A DNA stretch of 33,052 nucleotides, taken from positions 1 to 33,052 of the forward strand of contig NZ_JXIQ01000141.1 of assembly GCF_000934845.1 (NCBI RefSeq), written 5' to 3'. The first letter of the stretch is position 1. Every line of letters begins with the position of its first letter. A program made the translations under genes and the position numbers. Below are positions 24,080 through 32,944 of this stretch, piece by piece. The notes under the pieces are model-generated. The model was not told the DNA's origin and ran no database searches. It saw nothing but the letters and a program-made list of their open reading frames with translations. This DNA is from Mesobacillus subterraneus (GTDB lineage Bacteria; Bacillota; Bacilli; Bacillales; Cytobacillaceae).

Positions 24080-24943
24080 TTAAGCTCTTTTAAAACCCTC
24101 CCCCAATACTTCCGAGGCATCCATTACAATCACGAATGCAACGGGATCAATGGATTGGACTAAATGTTTCAATTTTGTGAATTCCGTCTGATCGACGACA
24201 CACATGATAATCGGCCGTTCTTGGTCGGTATAACCTCCGTATGCTGATAGTTTTGTCACACCACGGTCAATTTTATTCAAAATCGCTTCACGAACTTCAT
24301 CCTGGCGATTCGTGATGATCATTGCCATCTTTGAGCGACCGATGCCGACCTGAACGAGATCAATTGTTTTACTAGTCACATACAGCCCGATCAAAGCATA
24401 AAGTCCACGCTCGATATCAAAGACAATCGCTGCCGACAAGACGATTAGTCCGTCGATCAACGCCACGCATGTACCAATTGAAAGTCCCGAAAATTTTTGG
24501 ATAATTTGCGCTGCCAAATCCGTTCCGCCGGTGGAAGCATTTCCTCTAAAGACAATTCCAAGCCCCAATCCGACGCCTATTCCTCCGAATAAGGATCCTA
24601 ACAACGGATCGAGAGTCCATGGCTCCACATCGCTTGTCAGGAACACGACGAAGGGCAGAAAGATCGTTCCTGCAAGTGTTTTATACCCATATTGCCTTCC
24701 TAGAAAAATAACTCCCGCGATAAATAATGGAATATTTAAGGCCCATTGCACGTATGCCGGCTCCCAGCCAATCGTCGCATCCAAAATCGTACTAATTCCG
24801 CTCACTCCACCCGAAGCAATCCGGTTCGGCAGCAGAAACACATTAAACGATAGAGCAACAATCCCAGAACCGATCAACACATAGCCATATTCCATCAACC
24901 TGGATATAGCTGGATGAATCTTCTGATTTCGCCGTTTTTTCAC
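24080..24943 (-). CDS. YitT-family membrane protein (YvjA-like, DUF2179)
   Basis: This 287-aa protein has about five or six hydrophobic segments followed by a cytosolic C-terminal DUF2179 domain (about 220-280). Family motifs include ASGGVSGIS in the membrane part, GNASTGGTDL, and SAYGGYTDQERPIIMCVV at the soluble domain. The biochemical role of the family is not established. The GTG start at 24943 is chosen because AAAAGGGGATAG lies upstream; the longest frame adds 24 residues without such a site. Position before cccB-ftsEX matches yvjA of B. subtilis. Confidence 0.88.
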   Translation of the reverse strand: MKKRRNQKIHPAISRLMEYGYVLIGSGIVALSFNVFLLPNRIASGGVSGISTILDATIGWEPAYVQWALNIPLFIAGVIFLGRQYGYKTLAGTIFLPFVVFLTSDVEPWTLDPLLGSLFGGIGVGLGLGIVFRGNASTGGTDLAAQIIQKFSGLSIGTCVALIDGLIVLSAAIVFDIERGLYALIGLYVTSKTIDLVQVGIGRSKMAMIITNRQDEVREAILNKIDRGVTKLSAYGGYTDQERPIIMCVVDQTEFTKLKHLVQSIDPVAFVIVMDASEVLGEGFKRA

Positions 24944-25245
24944 TGTCCTATCCCCTTTTCCGTTTATGCCGTCAGTGAGTATAGCATGTCGCAAATTTTC
25001 TGTAAACGATAACAATGCGCCGTGTTAAAGGAGAAAAGTGGCAGGAGTTTTTACAGGCTTTTGTCGCTTGTGAAATTATGAACATTTTTTGACGTTTTCC
25101 TAAATACCCTTACCCCTAGTCGTACTTTGTGATATATTTCACGTATAGGATTGATTAGTATTCCTGTCTGGAGATGAAATTATTTTTTTTAACAAAGATT
25201 GCTCAATATTACACAATAAATTTTTTCAGAAAGAGGGTATTTTAA
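24944..25245. other. Divergent intergenic, YitT gene / CoA-disulfide reductase
   Basis: This 302-nt AT-rich region contains no gene. Its one clear signal is the TGTGA...TCACG dyad listed separately. TTGACG at 25089-25094 could be a -35 box, but I see no matching -10. Confidence 0.5.
25127..25143 (+). promoter_or_regulatory. Rex- or Fnr-like operator upstream of CoA-disulfide reductase
   Basis: TTGTGATATATTTCACG contains TGTGA-N6-TCACG. It differs by one base from a TGTGA-N6-TCACA dyad and resembles the known Rex box TTGTGAAnnnnTTCACAA. It lies about 100 nt before the start codon. Either a redox (NADH-sensing Rex) or an oxygen (Fnr/CRP) regulator could bind; the sequence does not decide. Confidence 0.5.
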
Positions 25246-27744
25246 ATGGCTAAAAAAGTGGTAATCGTAGGTGGAGTTGCTGGTGGTGCTACAACGGCTG
25301 CCCGGTTGAGAAGATTGGATGAACAGACAGAAATCATAATGATCGAACGGGGAGAATACATTTCTTTCGCCAACTGCGGCCTTCCTTATTATATTGGTGG
25401 GGCGATTCAGGAACGCGACGCTTTGCTTGTACAAACAGTGGAAGGCATGTCAAAAAAATTCAATATGGATATTCGCAATTTGAGCGAAGTAACGCGCATT
25501 GATCGGGAGCGCAAGATGGTGGAAATCAAGAATTTGAAAACTGGCGAATCATACGAAGAAAATTATGATGTGCTTGTGTTATCACCCGGAGCGAGCCCTA
25601 TTAAGCCTCCGATTCCAGGCATTGATGAGGCACAAGCATTGTTTACGCTTCGCAATATTCCGGACACTGATAAAATCAAGGCGTATGTTGATGAGCAGCA
25701 GCCAAGGAAAGCGGCAGTGATTGGCGGTGGCTTCATCGGTGTCGAAATGGCCGAAAACCTCCGGGAACGCGGAATTGAAGTAACACTGGTTGAAATGGCG
25801 AACCAGATTATGGCGCCAATCGATTTTGAAATGGCTTCTATTTTACACCAGCACGTTCGTGAAAAAGGCGTAAACCTTGTGCTTGAAGATGGGGTGAAAT
25901 CTTTTGATAACAATGGAAAACTGATCAACCTCACCAGCGGAAAGCAGCTCGAAACGGATTTGATCATCCTTGCGATCGGTGTCGTTCCTGAAAATAAATT
26001 GGCGAAGGAAGCGGGCTTGGAGCTGGGACTTCGCGGTGCGATTCGTGTTAATGAACGATTGCAGACAGCAGACGAAAGCATCTATGCCATTGGCGACGCG
26101 ATTGAAGTGAAGGATTACATCAATGGCCAGGCGACTCACATTCCGCTTGCATGGCCAGCAAACCGCCAGGGACGCATCGTCGCTGACCGCATCAACGGCA
26201 TCGATTCTAAGTACCAAGGAACCCTTGGCACATCGATTGCGAAGGTATTTGACATGACAGTTGCCGCAACAGGCAATAACGAAAAAACATTGAAGCGACT
26301 TGGCATTTCTTACGATGTTGTGCACGTTCACCCAAGCTCTCACGCCGGATACTATCCAGGTGCGTTCCCAATTGCCCTGAAATTGATATTCGACCGTGAG
26401 ACAGGAAAAATCTTTGGCGCTCAGGCTGTATCGTATGATGGTGCCGACAAACGAATCGATGTGTTGGCAACAGCCATCAAAGGCGGCATGACCATTTTTG
26501 ACTTGCCAGATCTTGAGCTCGCATACGCACCGCCTTACTCTTCCGCTAAAGATCCGGTCAATATGGCGGGATATGCAGCCAAAAATATCGCCGAAGGTCT
26601 TGTGGACACTGTGCAGTGGCACGAGATAAATGACATTCTAGCGGACGGCGGATATTTGATTGACGTTCGCGAACCAATCGAGCGCGACATGGGGATGATC
26701 GACGGCTCTGTGAACATTCCGCTTGGTGAGCTGCGTGAGCGACTTGACGAGATTCCGACGAAAGACGTATACGTGTACTGCCAAGTTGGACTTCGTGGAT
26801 ATTTGGCTTCACGGATCCTCAAGCAGGCTGGATTCAATGTGAAGAACCTCGATGGCGGATACAAGACTTATTCTTGCGTGTTCGAGCCAGATGCGAGCGA
26901 AAACTGCGGAACACCAATCAGCGATAACGGCGTTGCCCAGCGGAATGCTGCAATGGAGGAACTCGCAGCTGGTGCAGCGCAGGCAAGTGTTGGATTAGCA
27001 TTAGAGTCTTCGGCGAAAACAACGACTCTTGACGCTTGCGGCTTGTCTTGTCCTGGCCCAATCATGAAGGTTTACAAAACAATTGGCGACATGAAGGAAG
27101 GCGAGGTGCTGGAAGTTCACGCGACCGACCCAGGCTTCGGAAAAGACATCAACGCATGGTGCGAAAAGACCGGCAACAAGCTGCTCAGCTATAAATTTGA
27201 GGATAAAAAGTTCAAAGCTCAGATTAGGAAAGGGAACGTTGTCGCGATGGCCGCTCCTATCGAAGTGCCAGCCAGAAAGGGTGCGACAATGGTCGTATTC
27301 AGCGGAGAGCTCGACAAGGCCATCGCTACCTTCATCATCGCATCTGGCGCCGCGGCGATGGGAAAAGAGGTAACTTTGTTCTTCACCTTCTGGGGACTGA
27401 ACATCTTGAAGCGCAACGATGCACCATCTACTGAAAAAGACATGATGGCAAAAATGTTCAGCATGATGATGCCAAAAGGCGCTAGCGACCTGCCGCTGTC
27501 CAAAATGAACATGGCCGGCATGGGATCAAAAATGATCAAGACTGTCATGGCCAACAAAAACGTCGACAGCCTTGAAACCTTGATGAAAAACGCCATCGAC
27601 GCCGGTGTGAAACTGGTTGCTTGCGGCATGAGCATGGATATTATGGGAATTTCCAAAGAAGAGCTAATTGACGGAGTCGAGATTGGCGGCGTTGCAGCAT
27701 ATCTTGGAGATGCAGAGGATTCTGGGTTGAATTTGTTCATCTAA
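25246..27744 (+). CDS. cdr: CoA-disulfide reductase fused to rhodanese, TusA and DsrE domains
   Basis: This 832-aa cytosolic enzyme combines four modules. Residues 1-450 are an FAD/NAD(P)H pyridine nucleotide-disulfide oxidoreductase with VVIVGGVAGG, the single active cysteine in FANCGLPYY (Cys44), a second nucleotide site VIGGGFIGVE and the FAD motif YAIGDAIEV. Residues 455-545 are a rhodanese domain with active loop CQVGLRG (Cys512). Residues 594-662 are a TusA/SirA domain with CGLSCPGP (Cys598, Cys602). Residues 675-832 are a DsrE-like domain with VACGMSMDIMG (Cys793). The chain of cysteines suggests reduction of CoA-disulfide/persulfide and relay of sulfane sulfur within one polypeptide; the relay is inference. 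AGAGGG precedes the ATG by 9 nt. It is a single-gene unit with its own terminator. Confidence 0.94.
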   Translation: MAKKVVIVGGVAGGATTAARLRRLDEQTEIIMIERGEYISFANCGLPYYIGGAIQERDALLVQTVEGMSKKFNMDIRNLSEVTRIDRERKMVEIKNLKTGESYEENYDVLVLSPGASPIKPPIPGIDEAQALFTLRNIPDTDKIKAYVDEQQPRKAAVIGGGFIGVEMAENLRERGIEVTLVEMANQIMAPIDFEMASILHQHVREKGVNLVLEDGVKSFDNNGKLINLTSGKQLETDLIILAIGVVPENKLAKEAGLELGLRGAIRVNERLQTADESIYAIGDAIEVKDYINGQATHIPLAWPANRQGRIVADRINGIDSKYQGTLGTSIAKVFDMTVAATGNNEKTLKRLGISYDVVHVHPSSHAGYYPGAFPIALKLIFDRETGKIFGAQAVSYDGADKRIDVLATAIKGGMTIFDLPDLELAYAPPYSSAKDPVNMAGYAAKNIAEGLVDTVQWHEINDILADGGYLIDVREPIERDMGMIDGSVNIPLGELRERLDEIPTKDVYVYCQVGLRGYLASRILKQAGFNVKNLDGGYKTYSCVFEPDASENCGTPISDNGVAQRNAAMEELAAGAAQASVGLALESSAKTTTLDACGLSCPGPIMKVYKTIGDMKEGEVLEVHATDPGFGKDINAWCEKTGNKLLSYKFEDKKFKAQIRKGNVVAMAAPIEVPARKGATMVVFSGELDKAIATFIIASGAAAMGKEVTLFFTFWGLNILKRNDAPSTEKDMMAKMFSMMMPKGASDLPLSKMNMAGMGSKMIKTVMANKNVDSLETLMKNAIDAGVKLVACGMSMDIMGISKEELIDGVEIGGVAAYLGDAEDSGLNLFI

Positions 27745-27751
27745 TAAGTGG

Positions 27752-27787
27752 AGCGGTCCTCTATGTTGAGGGACGCTTTTTTTCCTT
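27752..27787 (+). terminator. Terminator of the CoA-disulfide reductase gene
   Basis: AGCGGTCCTC pairs with GAGGGACGCT around TATGTT (one mismatch, one G-U), followed by a run of seven T residues. Confidence 0.9.
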
Positions 27788-27809
27788 TTTTTCCATATTG
27801 AGGTTAAAT

Positions 27810-27922
27810 GAGAGATAGAGTCCCTTTTGGGAGAGATTTTATTAATAATCCGAGAGAATATTTTGTCACGCTGAGAGAATCTCACTGTGTGCCGAGAGAT
27901 TCCGCTTTTTAAATGAGAGATT
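27810..27922 (+). repeat. 21-nt phased GAGAGA array, upstream of NERD gene
   Basis: GAGAGA starts at 27810, 27831, 27852, 27873, 27894 and 27915: six copies with an exact 21-nt period. The extended consensus is GAGAGA(T/A)T followed by 13 variable bases. In one frame five of the six units read as a short open frame (x-R-D/E heptads), but the equivalent array downstream is full of stops, so coding is unlikely. There is no conserved dyad within the unit. Confidence 0.93.
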
Positions 27923-28002
27923 CCATTTTTCTGAACTTCAAGCAGGACTTTTCAATCGTCATGTTGAATATAATCATCAAAATAATAAGGAGTGATTCCA
28001 TT

Positions 28003-28959
28003 TTGATTGTAAAAAAGAGAGAAATACCATTACGAATCTTGATTGATGAGGCTTTATTGAGGCGCCTTCCTCTCAATCATCCAAAAAGAACCGAAATTAC
28101 CCAAGATCTTTTGATTCGAAGAGCCGGATTCAAAGGGGAACAGGACATGGACTATTATCTCAGCCTGCTAGACGATTCCGAATTCTATATTCTCCAGAAT
28201 ATCCGCCTTCCTTTGGGAAACAATCACTTCCAAATCGATTTCCTCTTGCTCTCCATTACTTTCATCCTTTTAATCGAAAATAAAAATATGCCTGGCTATA
28301 TTGAATTCGACGCAGATTTTAACCAGGTCATTCGCAGGAATAATGGTAAAACGGAGATTTACGATGATCCAGTCTTGCAAGTAAAAAGGCAATTGATTCA
28401 GCTGGCCCATTGGCTCAAACTGAACCACTTCACAATTCCTCCACTGGAATTCCTCGTCACCTACAGCAATCAAGGCTCCATCCTTCAAAACCCAACCAAA
28501 AATGAAGAAATATATAAAAGAGTTTGTAAGGGCGGAGCTGCAGTCATGAAAATAGAGGAATTCAAAAATCGAAACACCAAAGAAATCTTTTCGCAAAAGG
28601 ATATAAAAAGATTAGTTAAATTTTTGATTAAAAGCCATGAACCCGAGGGATCCCATCTGAATAAATTCAGTCTTTCTTCAGCGGATTTCGTTCTAGGGGT
28701 TGCTTGTCCATCCTGCAGCCGGCTGTATATGGAGCGAATATCAGGGAGCTGGCACTGTGCCAATTGCGGAACCAGCTCATCTGATGCACATGTACAAACG
28801 ATAATGGATTACTTTTTAATCGGTAACCCCTCCATCACAAACAAGCAGCTCCGGCTGCTGTTAAAGCTTCCATCAGATAAAACAGCTTCTAGGCTCCTCC
28901 TCAACACGAAACTCCCCTTTTCAGGGACCACAAAAAACAGAGTTTATTTTCCAAAGTAA
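28003..28959 (+). CDS. NERD-domain protein with C-terminal zinc ribbon
   Basis: This is a 318-aa protein with an N-terminal nuclease-related (NERD) domain. It carries the fold's acidic/basic core, GEQDMDYYL, then IDFLLLS and IENKN, as in the PD-(D/E)XK-like NERD family. After the domain comes a zinc ribbon (CPSC ... CANC, about residues 240-262) and a short helical C-terminal part. NERD proteins are thought to act on nucleic acid, but their targets are mostly unknown. TTG 28003 is taken as start because AAGGAG lies about 10 nt upstream; the longest frame opens inside the phased array at 27913. It is flanked on both sides by six-copy, 21-nt arrays. Confidence 0.8.
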   Translation: MIVKKREIPLRILIDEALLRRLPLNHPKRTEITQDLLIRRAGFKGEQDMDYYLSLLDDSEFYILQNIRLPLGNNHFQIDFLLLSITFILLIENKNMPGYIEFDADFNQVIRRNNGKTEIYDDPVLQVKRQLIQLAHWLKLNHFTIPPLEFLVTYSNQGSILQNPTKNEEIYKRVCKGGAAVMKIEEFKNRNTKEIFSQKDIKRLVKFLIKSHEPEGSHLNKFSLSSADFVLGVACPSCSRLYMERISGSWHCANCGTSSSDAHVQTIMDYFLIGNPSITNKQLRLLLKLPSDKTASRLLLNTKLPFSGTTKNRVYFPK

Positions 28960-28987
28960 TTCCTTAGAATCCATTATTTGGATAAAT

Positions 28988-29100
28988 GAGAGAATAGAAT
29001 GTGTTGGCGAGAGATTCTTGATTTATTATGAGAGATTATCCACATTAAACAAGAGATAATGAGCTTTTACAGAGAGAATCATCATCTATACCGAGAGATT
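28988..29100 (+). repeat. 21-nt phased GAGAGA array, downstream of NERD gene
   Basis: GAGAGA starts at 28988, 29009, 29030, 29051 (as AAGAGA), 29072 and 29093: again six copies at exactly 21 nt, on the same strand as the upstream array. The variable 13-nt parts are unrelated to those of the first array. Stops occur in the frames, so it is non-coding. It reaches to within a few bases of the prfB terminator. Confidence 0.93.
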
Positions 29101-29105
29101 CCCTA

Positions 29106-29132
29106 AAAATCCCCCGCCAAACCCGGCGGGGG
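29106..29132 (-). terminator. Terminator of prfB
   Basis: CCCCCGCC (29111-29118) pairs with GGCGGGGG (29125-29132). On the minus strand it is followed by ATTTTTAG. It lies about 20 nt past the prfB stop. Confidence 0.92.
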
Positions 29133-29150
29133 ACTCCCAAAACACCTATT

Positions 29151-30261
29151 TTACTCACTCAAACTCAACTTGGAGCGCAAATATGCGTCGATAAACTGAT
29201 CAATATCCCCGTCCATGACGGCTTGCACGTTGCCGGATTCCGTTCCAGTCCGGTGATCCTTCACCATGGAATACGGATGGAACACGTAGGAGCGGATTTG
29301 ACTGCCCCAGCTGATTTCTTTTTGCTCGCCACGAATTTCGTCGAGTTCTACTTGTTGCTGTTCAATTTCACGCTGGTACAACTTTGCTTTCAGCATTTTC
29401 ATCGATGTATCGCGGTTTTTGATCTGCGAACGTTCTGCTTGAGATGATACAACGACACCAGTCGGCAAGTGGGTAATTCGGACGGCTGAGTCAGTGGTGT
29501 TAATGTGCTGACCGCCAGCGCCGCTTGCACGGTACGTATCGATTTTCAAGTCTTCCGGCCGAATGTCAATCTCGATTTCGTTATTGAATTCCGGCATGAC
29601 TTCACAGGAAACGAATGAAGTATGGCGGCGGCCTGACGAGTCAAACGGCGAAATTCGAACGAGGCGGTGTACGCCTTTTTCCGCTTTCAAATATCCGTAT
29701 GCATTATGACCTTTGATCGCTAGCGTGACACTCTTAATGCCCGCTTCATCGCCGGGAAGATAATCCAATGTCTCCACCTTGAAGCCGCGCTTCTCCGCCC
29801 AGCGTGTATACATACGCAGCAGCATCGAACCCCAATCCTGGGACTCGGTTCCGCCAGCCCCTGGATGCAACTCGAGGATTGCATTATTTTTATCAAACTC
29901 TTCACTCAACAACAACTGAAGCTCAAACTCACTCAGGCGCTCTTTAAACTCGACGAGCTCCTTCTCCAATTCCTCGCGAAGATCTGTGTCGTTTTCCTCT
30001 TTCACCAGCTCATACGTCAGATCGAGATTTTCGTATATCTCGCTTAGCTCCTTAAAAACATCTACCTGTTCTTTCAGCTCATTGGTTTCGTTGATGACAA
30101 CCTGTGCTTTTTGCTGATCATCCCAGAAATCGGGCGCAAGCATACCGTCTTCTAATTCAGCGATGCGCGCTTCCTTATTTTCCAGGTCAAAGAGACCCCC
30201 TAAAGCCCGCTAATTTCTTAGCTGTTTTCTCAAGCTCATTTCTGATATCTGCTAATTCCAT
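29151..30261 (-). CDS. prfB: Peptide chain release factor 2 with programmed +1 frameshift
   Basis: RF2 releases the finished peptide at UAA and UGA. The first 24 codons run from ATG 30261 (GAGGTGA upstream) to CTT TGA C at 30192-30186, with the stimulatory Shine-Dalgarno-like AGGGGG just before. Ribosomes that pause at the in-frame TGA (30189-30187) slip by +1 and continue as [12 protein letters not shown] to the end, about 369 aa in total. The rest has the stop-recognition domain and the catalytic GGQ in [19 protein letters not shown]. The frameshift is the classic autoregulation by RF2 level. A TATAAT at 30296-30291 (minus) may give it a promoter separate from secA. Confidence 0.97.
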
Positions 30262-30308
30262 ACCATTCACCTCATATAAAGTTAATTACTATTATACCCC
30301 ATTCAGAA

Positions 30309-30338
30309 AAAAAAGAGCCGGTCCCCCGCGCCCTCTTT
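30309..30338 (-). terminator. T-rich terminator between secA and prfB
   Basis: Minus strand AAAGAG pairs with CTCTTT around a G-rich loop, followed by a long T run (complement of 30307-30314). It lies between the GC-rich hairpin after secA and the prfB -10 element. Confidence 0.6.
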
Positions 30339-30341
30339 AGT

Positions 30342-30388
30342 ACCGCATCACCGCACTGGGGGTCTGACCCCCGATGCGGCGATGCGGT
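30342..30388 (-). repeat. GC-rich long hairpin after secA
   Basis: ACCGCATC-A-CCGCA (30342-30355) pairs with TGCGG-C-GATGCGGT (30375-30388). Inside it GGGGG (30358-30362) pairs with CCCCC (30368-30372) around TCTGA. The whole is one hairpin of about 20 bp beginning 4 nt after the secA stop. The inner GGGGTCTGACCCC word is of a kind seen scattered in many genomes, which suggests a dispersed repeat. Confidence 0.8.
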
Positions 30389-30392
30389 GAAG

Positions 30393-32906
30393 TTATTCTG
30401 CTTTGCCGCAGCAGTTTTTGTATTTTTTGCCGCTGCCGCAGATGCATGGGTCATTGCGGCCGATATTCATTGTTTTGACGACTGGTTTCTTTTTCACTTT
30501 TCCGCCTTCGTCTTCTTTCGGATTCACTGCCTGGCCTTTCGCTACTTCCTGGCGCTCGAGATTGCTGCGGATTTCTGCCTTCATGATGTACTTCGCAACA
30601 TCGTCTTCGATGGAAAGGACCATGCTTTCGAACATCGCAAAACCTTCATGCTGGTACTCGCGCAGTGGATCGATCTGGCCGTAAGCACGCAGGTGGATCC
30701 CTTGGCGCAGCTGGTCCATCTGGTCGATATGGTCCATCCACTTGGAGTCAACGGAACGAAGCACGATGACTTTTTCAAACTCACGCATTTGCTCGTTTGT
30801 CAGCATTGCTTCTTTCTCGTCATAGCGCTCCTTCACCTTGGCCATGATGACTTCGATGATTTCCTCCTGCTCTTTGCCGCTAAGGTCGTCGACGGTGACG
30901 TCTCCTTCGTGAAGCAGGTTGCCATTCACGTAGTCGATGATGCTGTTCAGATCCCAATCTTCCATCTCTTCGCCGCTTGGCGTATGAGCGAAAACATTGC
31001 GCTCTAAGGAAGACCTGATCATTTTTTCAACGATGTCGCGCAGGTTTTCAGACTCAAGCACCTCATCACGCTGCTTATAGATGATTTCACGCTGCTGGCG
31101 AAGAACATCGTCGTACTGCAGCAACTGCTTACGGGCATCGAAGTTGTTGCCCTCCACACGTTTTTGCGCAGATTCAACCGCTTTCGATACCATCTTGCTC
31201 TGGATTGGCTGGGTATCATCCATGCCAAGGCGCTCCATCATCGTCTTCATATTGTCAGAACCGAAGCGGCGCATCAGCTCATCTTCCATGGAAAGGTAGA
31301 ACTGCGTTACACCTGGGTCTCCTTGACGACCGGAACGTCCGCGAAGCTGGTTATCGATCCGACGGCTCTCATGGCGCTCGGTACCAATGACGGCAAGACC
31401 GCCAAGATCTGTGACGCCCTCGCCAAGCTTGATGTCTGTACCGCGACCCGCCATGTTTGTTGCAATCGTCACCGCACCCTTCGAACCTGCTCCTGCGATG
31501 ATTTCCGCCTCTCGCTCATGGTTTTTCGCGTTGAGGACATTATGCTTAATGCCTTTTTTTGATAAAAATGCAGAGATGATTTCCGACGTTTCAATCGCAA
31601 CCGTACCAACGAGCACTGGCTGCCCAGCCTGGTGGCGCTCGGCGATATCATCGGCAACTGCCTTGAACTTGCCCTGCATCGATGCATAAATTAAATCCGG
31701 ACGGTCGTCACGGACGATCGGACGGTTCGTCGGGATAACCACTACGTACATATTGTATATATTACGGAATTCCTCTTCCTCCGTCTTTGCTGTACCAGTC
31801 ATACCGGAAAGCTTTTCATACATACGGAAGTAGTTTTGGAAGGTGATCGTCGCAAGCGTCATGCTTTCATTCTGGATTTCAAGGCCTTCCTTCGCCTCGA
31901 TTGCCTGGTGCAAGCCTTCGCTGTAGCGGCGCCCCTTCATCAGACGGCCGGTGAACTGGTCGACAATAACAATCTCGCCGTCCTGAATGACATAATCAAC
32001 ATCCTTGTGCATACTCGCGTGTGCCTTCAATGCCTGGTTGATATGGTGCAGCAAGGTCACATGCTTGATGTCAAAAAGATTATCGACGCCGAAAGCCTTC
32101 TCGGATTTCGTAATCCCTTCCTCCGTCAGCTGAACACCCTTCGTTTTTTCATCATAAGTGTAGTCCTCTTCCCGCTTCAAGGTACGCACGAAGGCATTCG
32201 CTTGAATGTATAGCGCCGCAGACTTTTGCGCCGAGCCTGAAATGATCAACGGCGTCCGGGCTTCATCGATCAAAATGGAGTCTACTTCATCGATGACACA
32301 GAAATGAAGCGAACGCTGAACTTTCTGGTCCGTATACAGTACCATATTGTCACGCAAATAGTCGAAGCCAAACTCATTGTTCGTACCATACGTAATGTCC
32401 GCGCGATACGCTTCCTGCTTTTCTTCCTTCGTCATGCTGTTTAAGTTGAGGCCAACAGACAGGCCCAGGAACTCATACAGCTTGCCCATCTCAACCGCGT
32501 CACGGCTTGCGAGGTATTCATTGACCGTGATGACGTGCACGCCGCGTCCAGTGATCGCATTCAAGTAAACCGGCATGGTCGCTGTTAGTGTTTTCCCTTC
32601 CCCAGTCTTCATCTCGGCAATATTTCCCTCGTGGAGAGCGATCCCACCCATCAGCTGAACCTTATAAGGATACAGGCCAAGAACCCGCTTGGCACCTTCC
32701 CGGACAACCGCAAATGCCTCCACAAGCAGATCATCCGTGGATTCGCCTTGCTGGTAGCGATTCTTGAACTCTTCCGCTTTTTCCCTTAGCTGGTCGTCAG
32801 ACAGTTTTTCCATATCAGCTGCAAGCGCATCGATTTGATCCGCCATTTTCGTCAATTTCTTAATATCGCGTTTATTCTGGTCGAAAATTTTCGTTAAAAT
32901 CCCCAT
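30393..32906 (-). CDS. secA: Protein translocase ATPase SecA
   Basis: This motor ATPase drives preproteins through SecYEG. At 837 aa it is close to the B. subtilis length. It has Walker A in MKTGEGKT (99-106), [15 protein letters not shown] (206-220, Walker B), [12 protein letters not shown], the arginine-finger region [13 protein letters not shown], the HWD/two-helix finger region, and a C-terminal zinc-binding tail with C821, C823, C832 and C833. AAAAGGAGCG precedes the ATG. It lies upstream of prfB on the same strand as in other bacilli, but strong hairpins separate the two. Confidence 0.98.
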   Translation of the reverse strand: MGILTKIFDQNKRDIKKLTKMADQIDALAADMEKLSDDQLREKAEEFKNRYQQGESTDDLLVEAFAVVREGAKRVLGLYPYKVQLMGGIALHEGNIAEMKTGEGKTLTATMPVYLNAITGRGVHVITVNEYLASRDAVEMGKLYEFLGLSVGLNLNSMTKEEKQEAYRADITYGTNNEFGFDYLRDNMVLYTDQKVQRSLHFCVIDEVDSILIDEARTPLIISGSAQKSAALYIQANAFVRTLKREEDYTYDEKTKGVQLTEEGITKSEKAFGVDNLFDIKHVTLLHHINQALKAHASMHKDVDYVIQDGEIVIVDQFTGRLMKGRRYSEGLHQAIEAKEGLEIQNESMTLATITFQNYFRMYEKLSGMTGTAKTEEEEFRNIYNMYVVVIPTNRPIVRDDRPDLIYASMQGKFKAVADDIAERHQAGQPVLVGTVAIETSEIISAFLSKKGIKHNVLNAKNHEREAEIIAGAGSKGAVTIATNMAGRGTDIKLGEGVTDLGGLAVIGTERHESRRIDNQLRGRSGRQGDPGVTQFYLSMEDELMRRFGSDNMKTMMERLGMDDTQPIQSKMVSKAVESAQKRVEGNNFDARKQLLQYDDVLRQQREIIYKQRDEVLESENLRDIVEKMIRSSLERNVFAHTPSGEEMEDWDLNSIIDYVNGNLLHEGDVTVDDLSGKEQEEIIEVIMAKVKERYDEKEAMLTNEQMREFEKVIVLRSVDSKWMDHIDQMDQLRQGIHLRAYGQIDPLREYQHEGFAMFESMVLSIEDDVAKYIMKAEIRSNLERQEVAKGQAVNPKEDEGGKVKKKPVVKTMNIGRNDPCICGSGKKYKNCCGKAE

Positions 32907-32944
32907 ACAGACGCTCCTTTTATCGATTGAATCTCAGTGAATTC

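Noticed and set aside
25843-26622. 259-aa minus-strand frame inside the CoA-disulfide reductase gene
   Set aside because: Antisense shadow of a conserved coding region with no domain of its own.
27809-27909. 33-codon frame in the first GAGAGA array with x-R-D/E heptads
   Set aside because: The 21-nt period equals seven codons, so a frame is expected by chance. The downstream array is interrupted by stops, and there is no ribosome binding site.
27810-29100. GAGAGA arrays as a CRISPR
   Set aside because: Conserved part is only 7-8 nt and the period 21 nt, far below CRISPR repeat-spacer size; no cas genes nearby.
30387-31007. 206-aa plus-strand frame antisense to secA
   Set aside because: It is the complement of the well-conserved secA 3' end, with no ribosome binding site; a codon-bias shadow.
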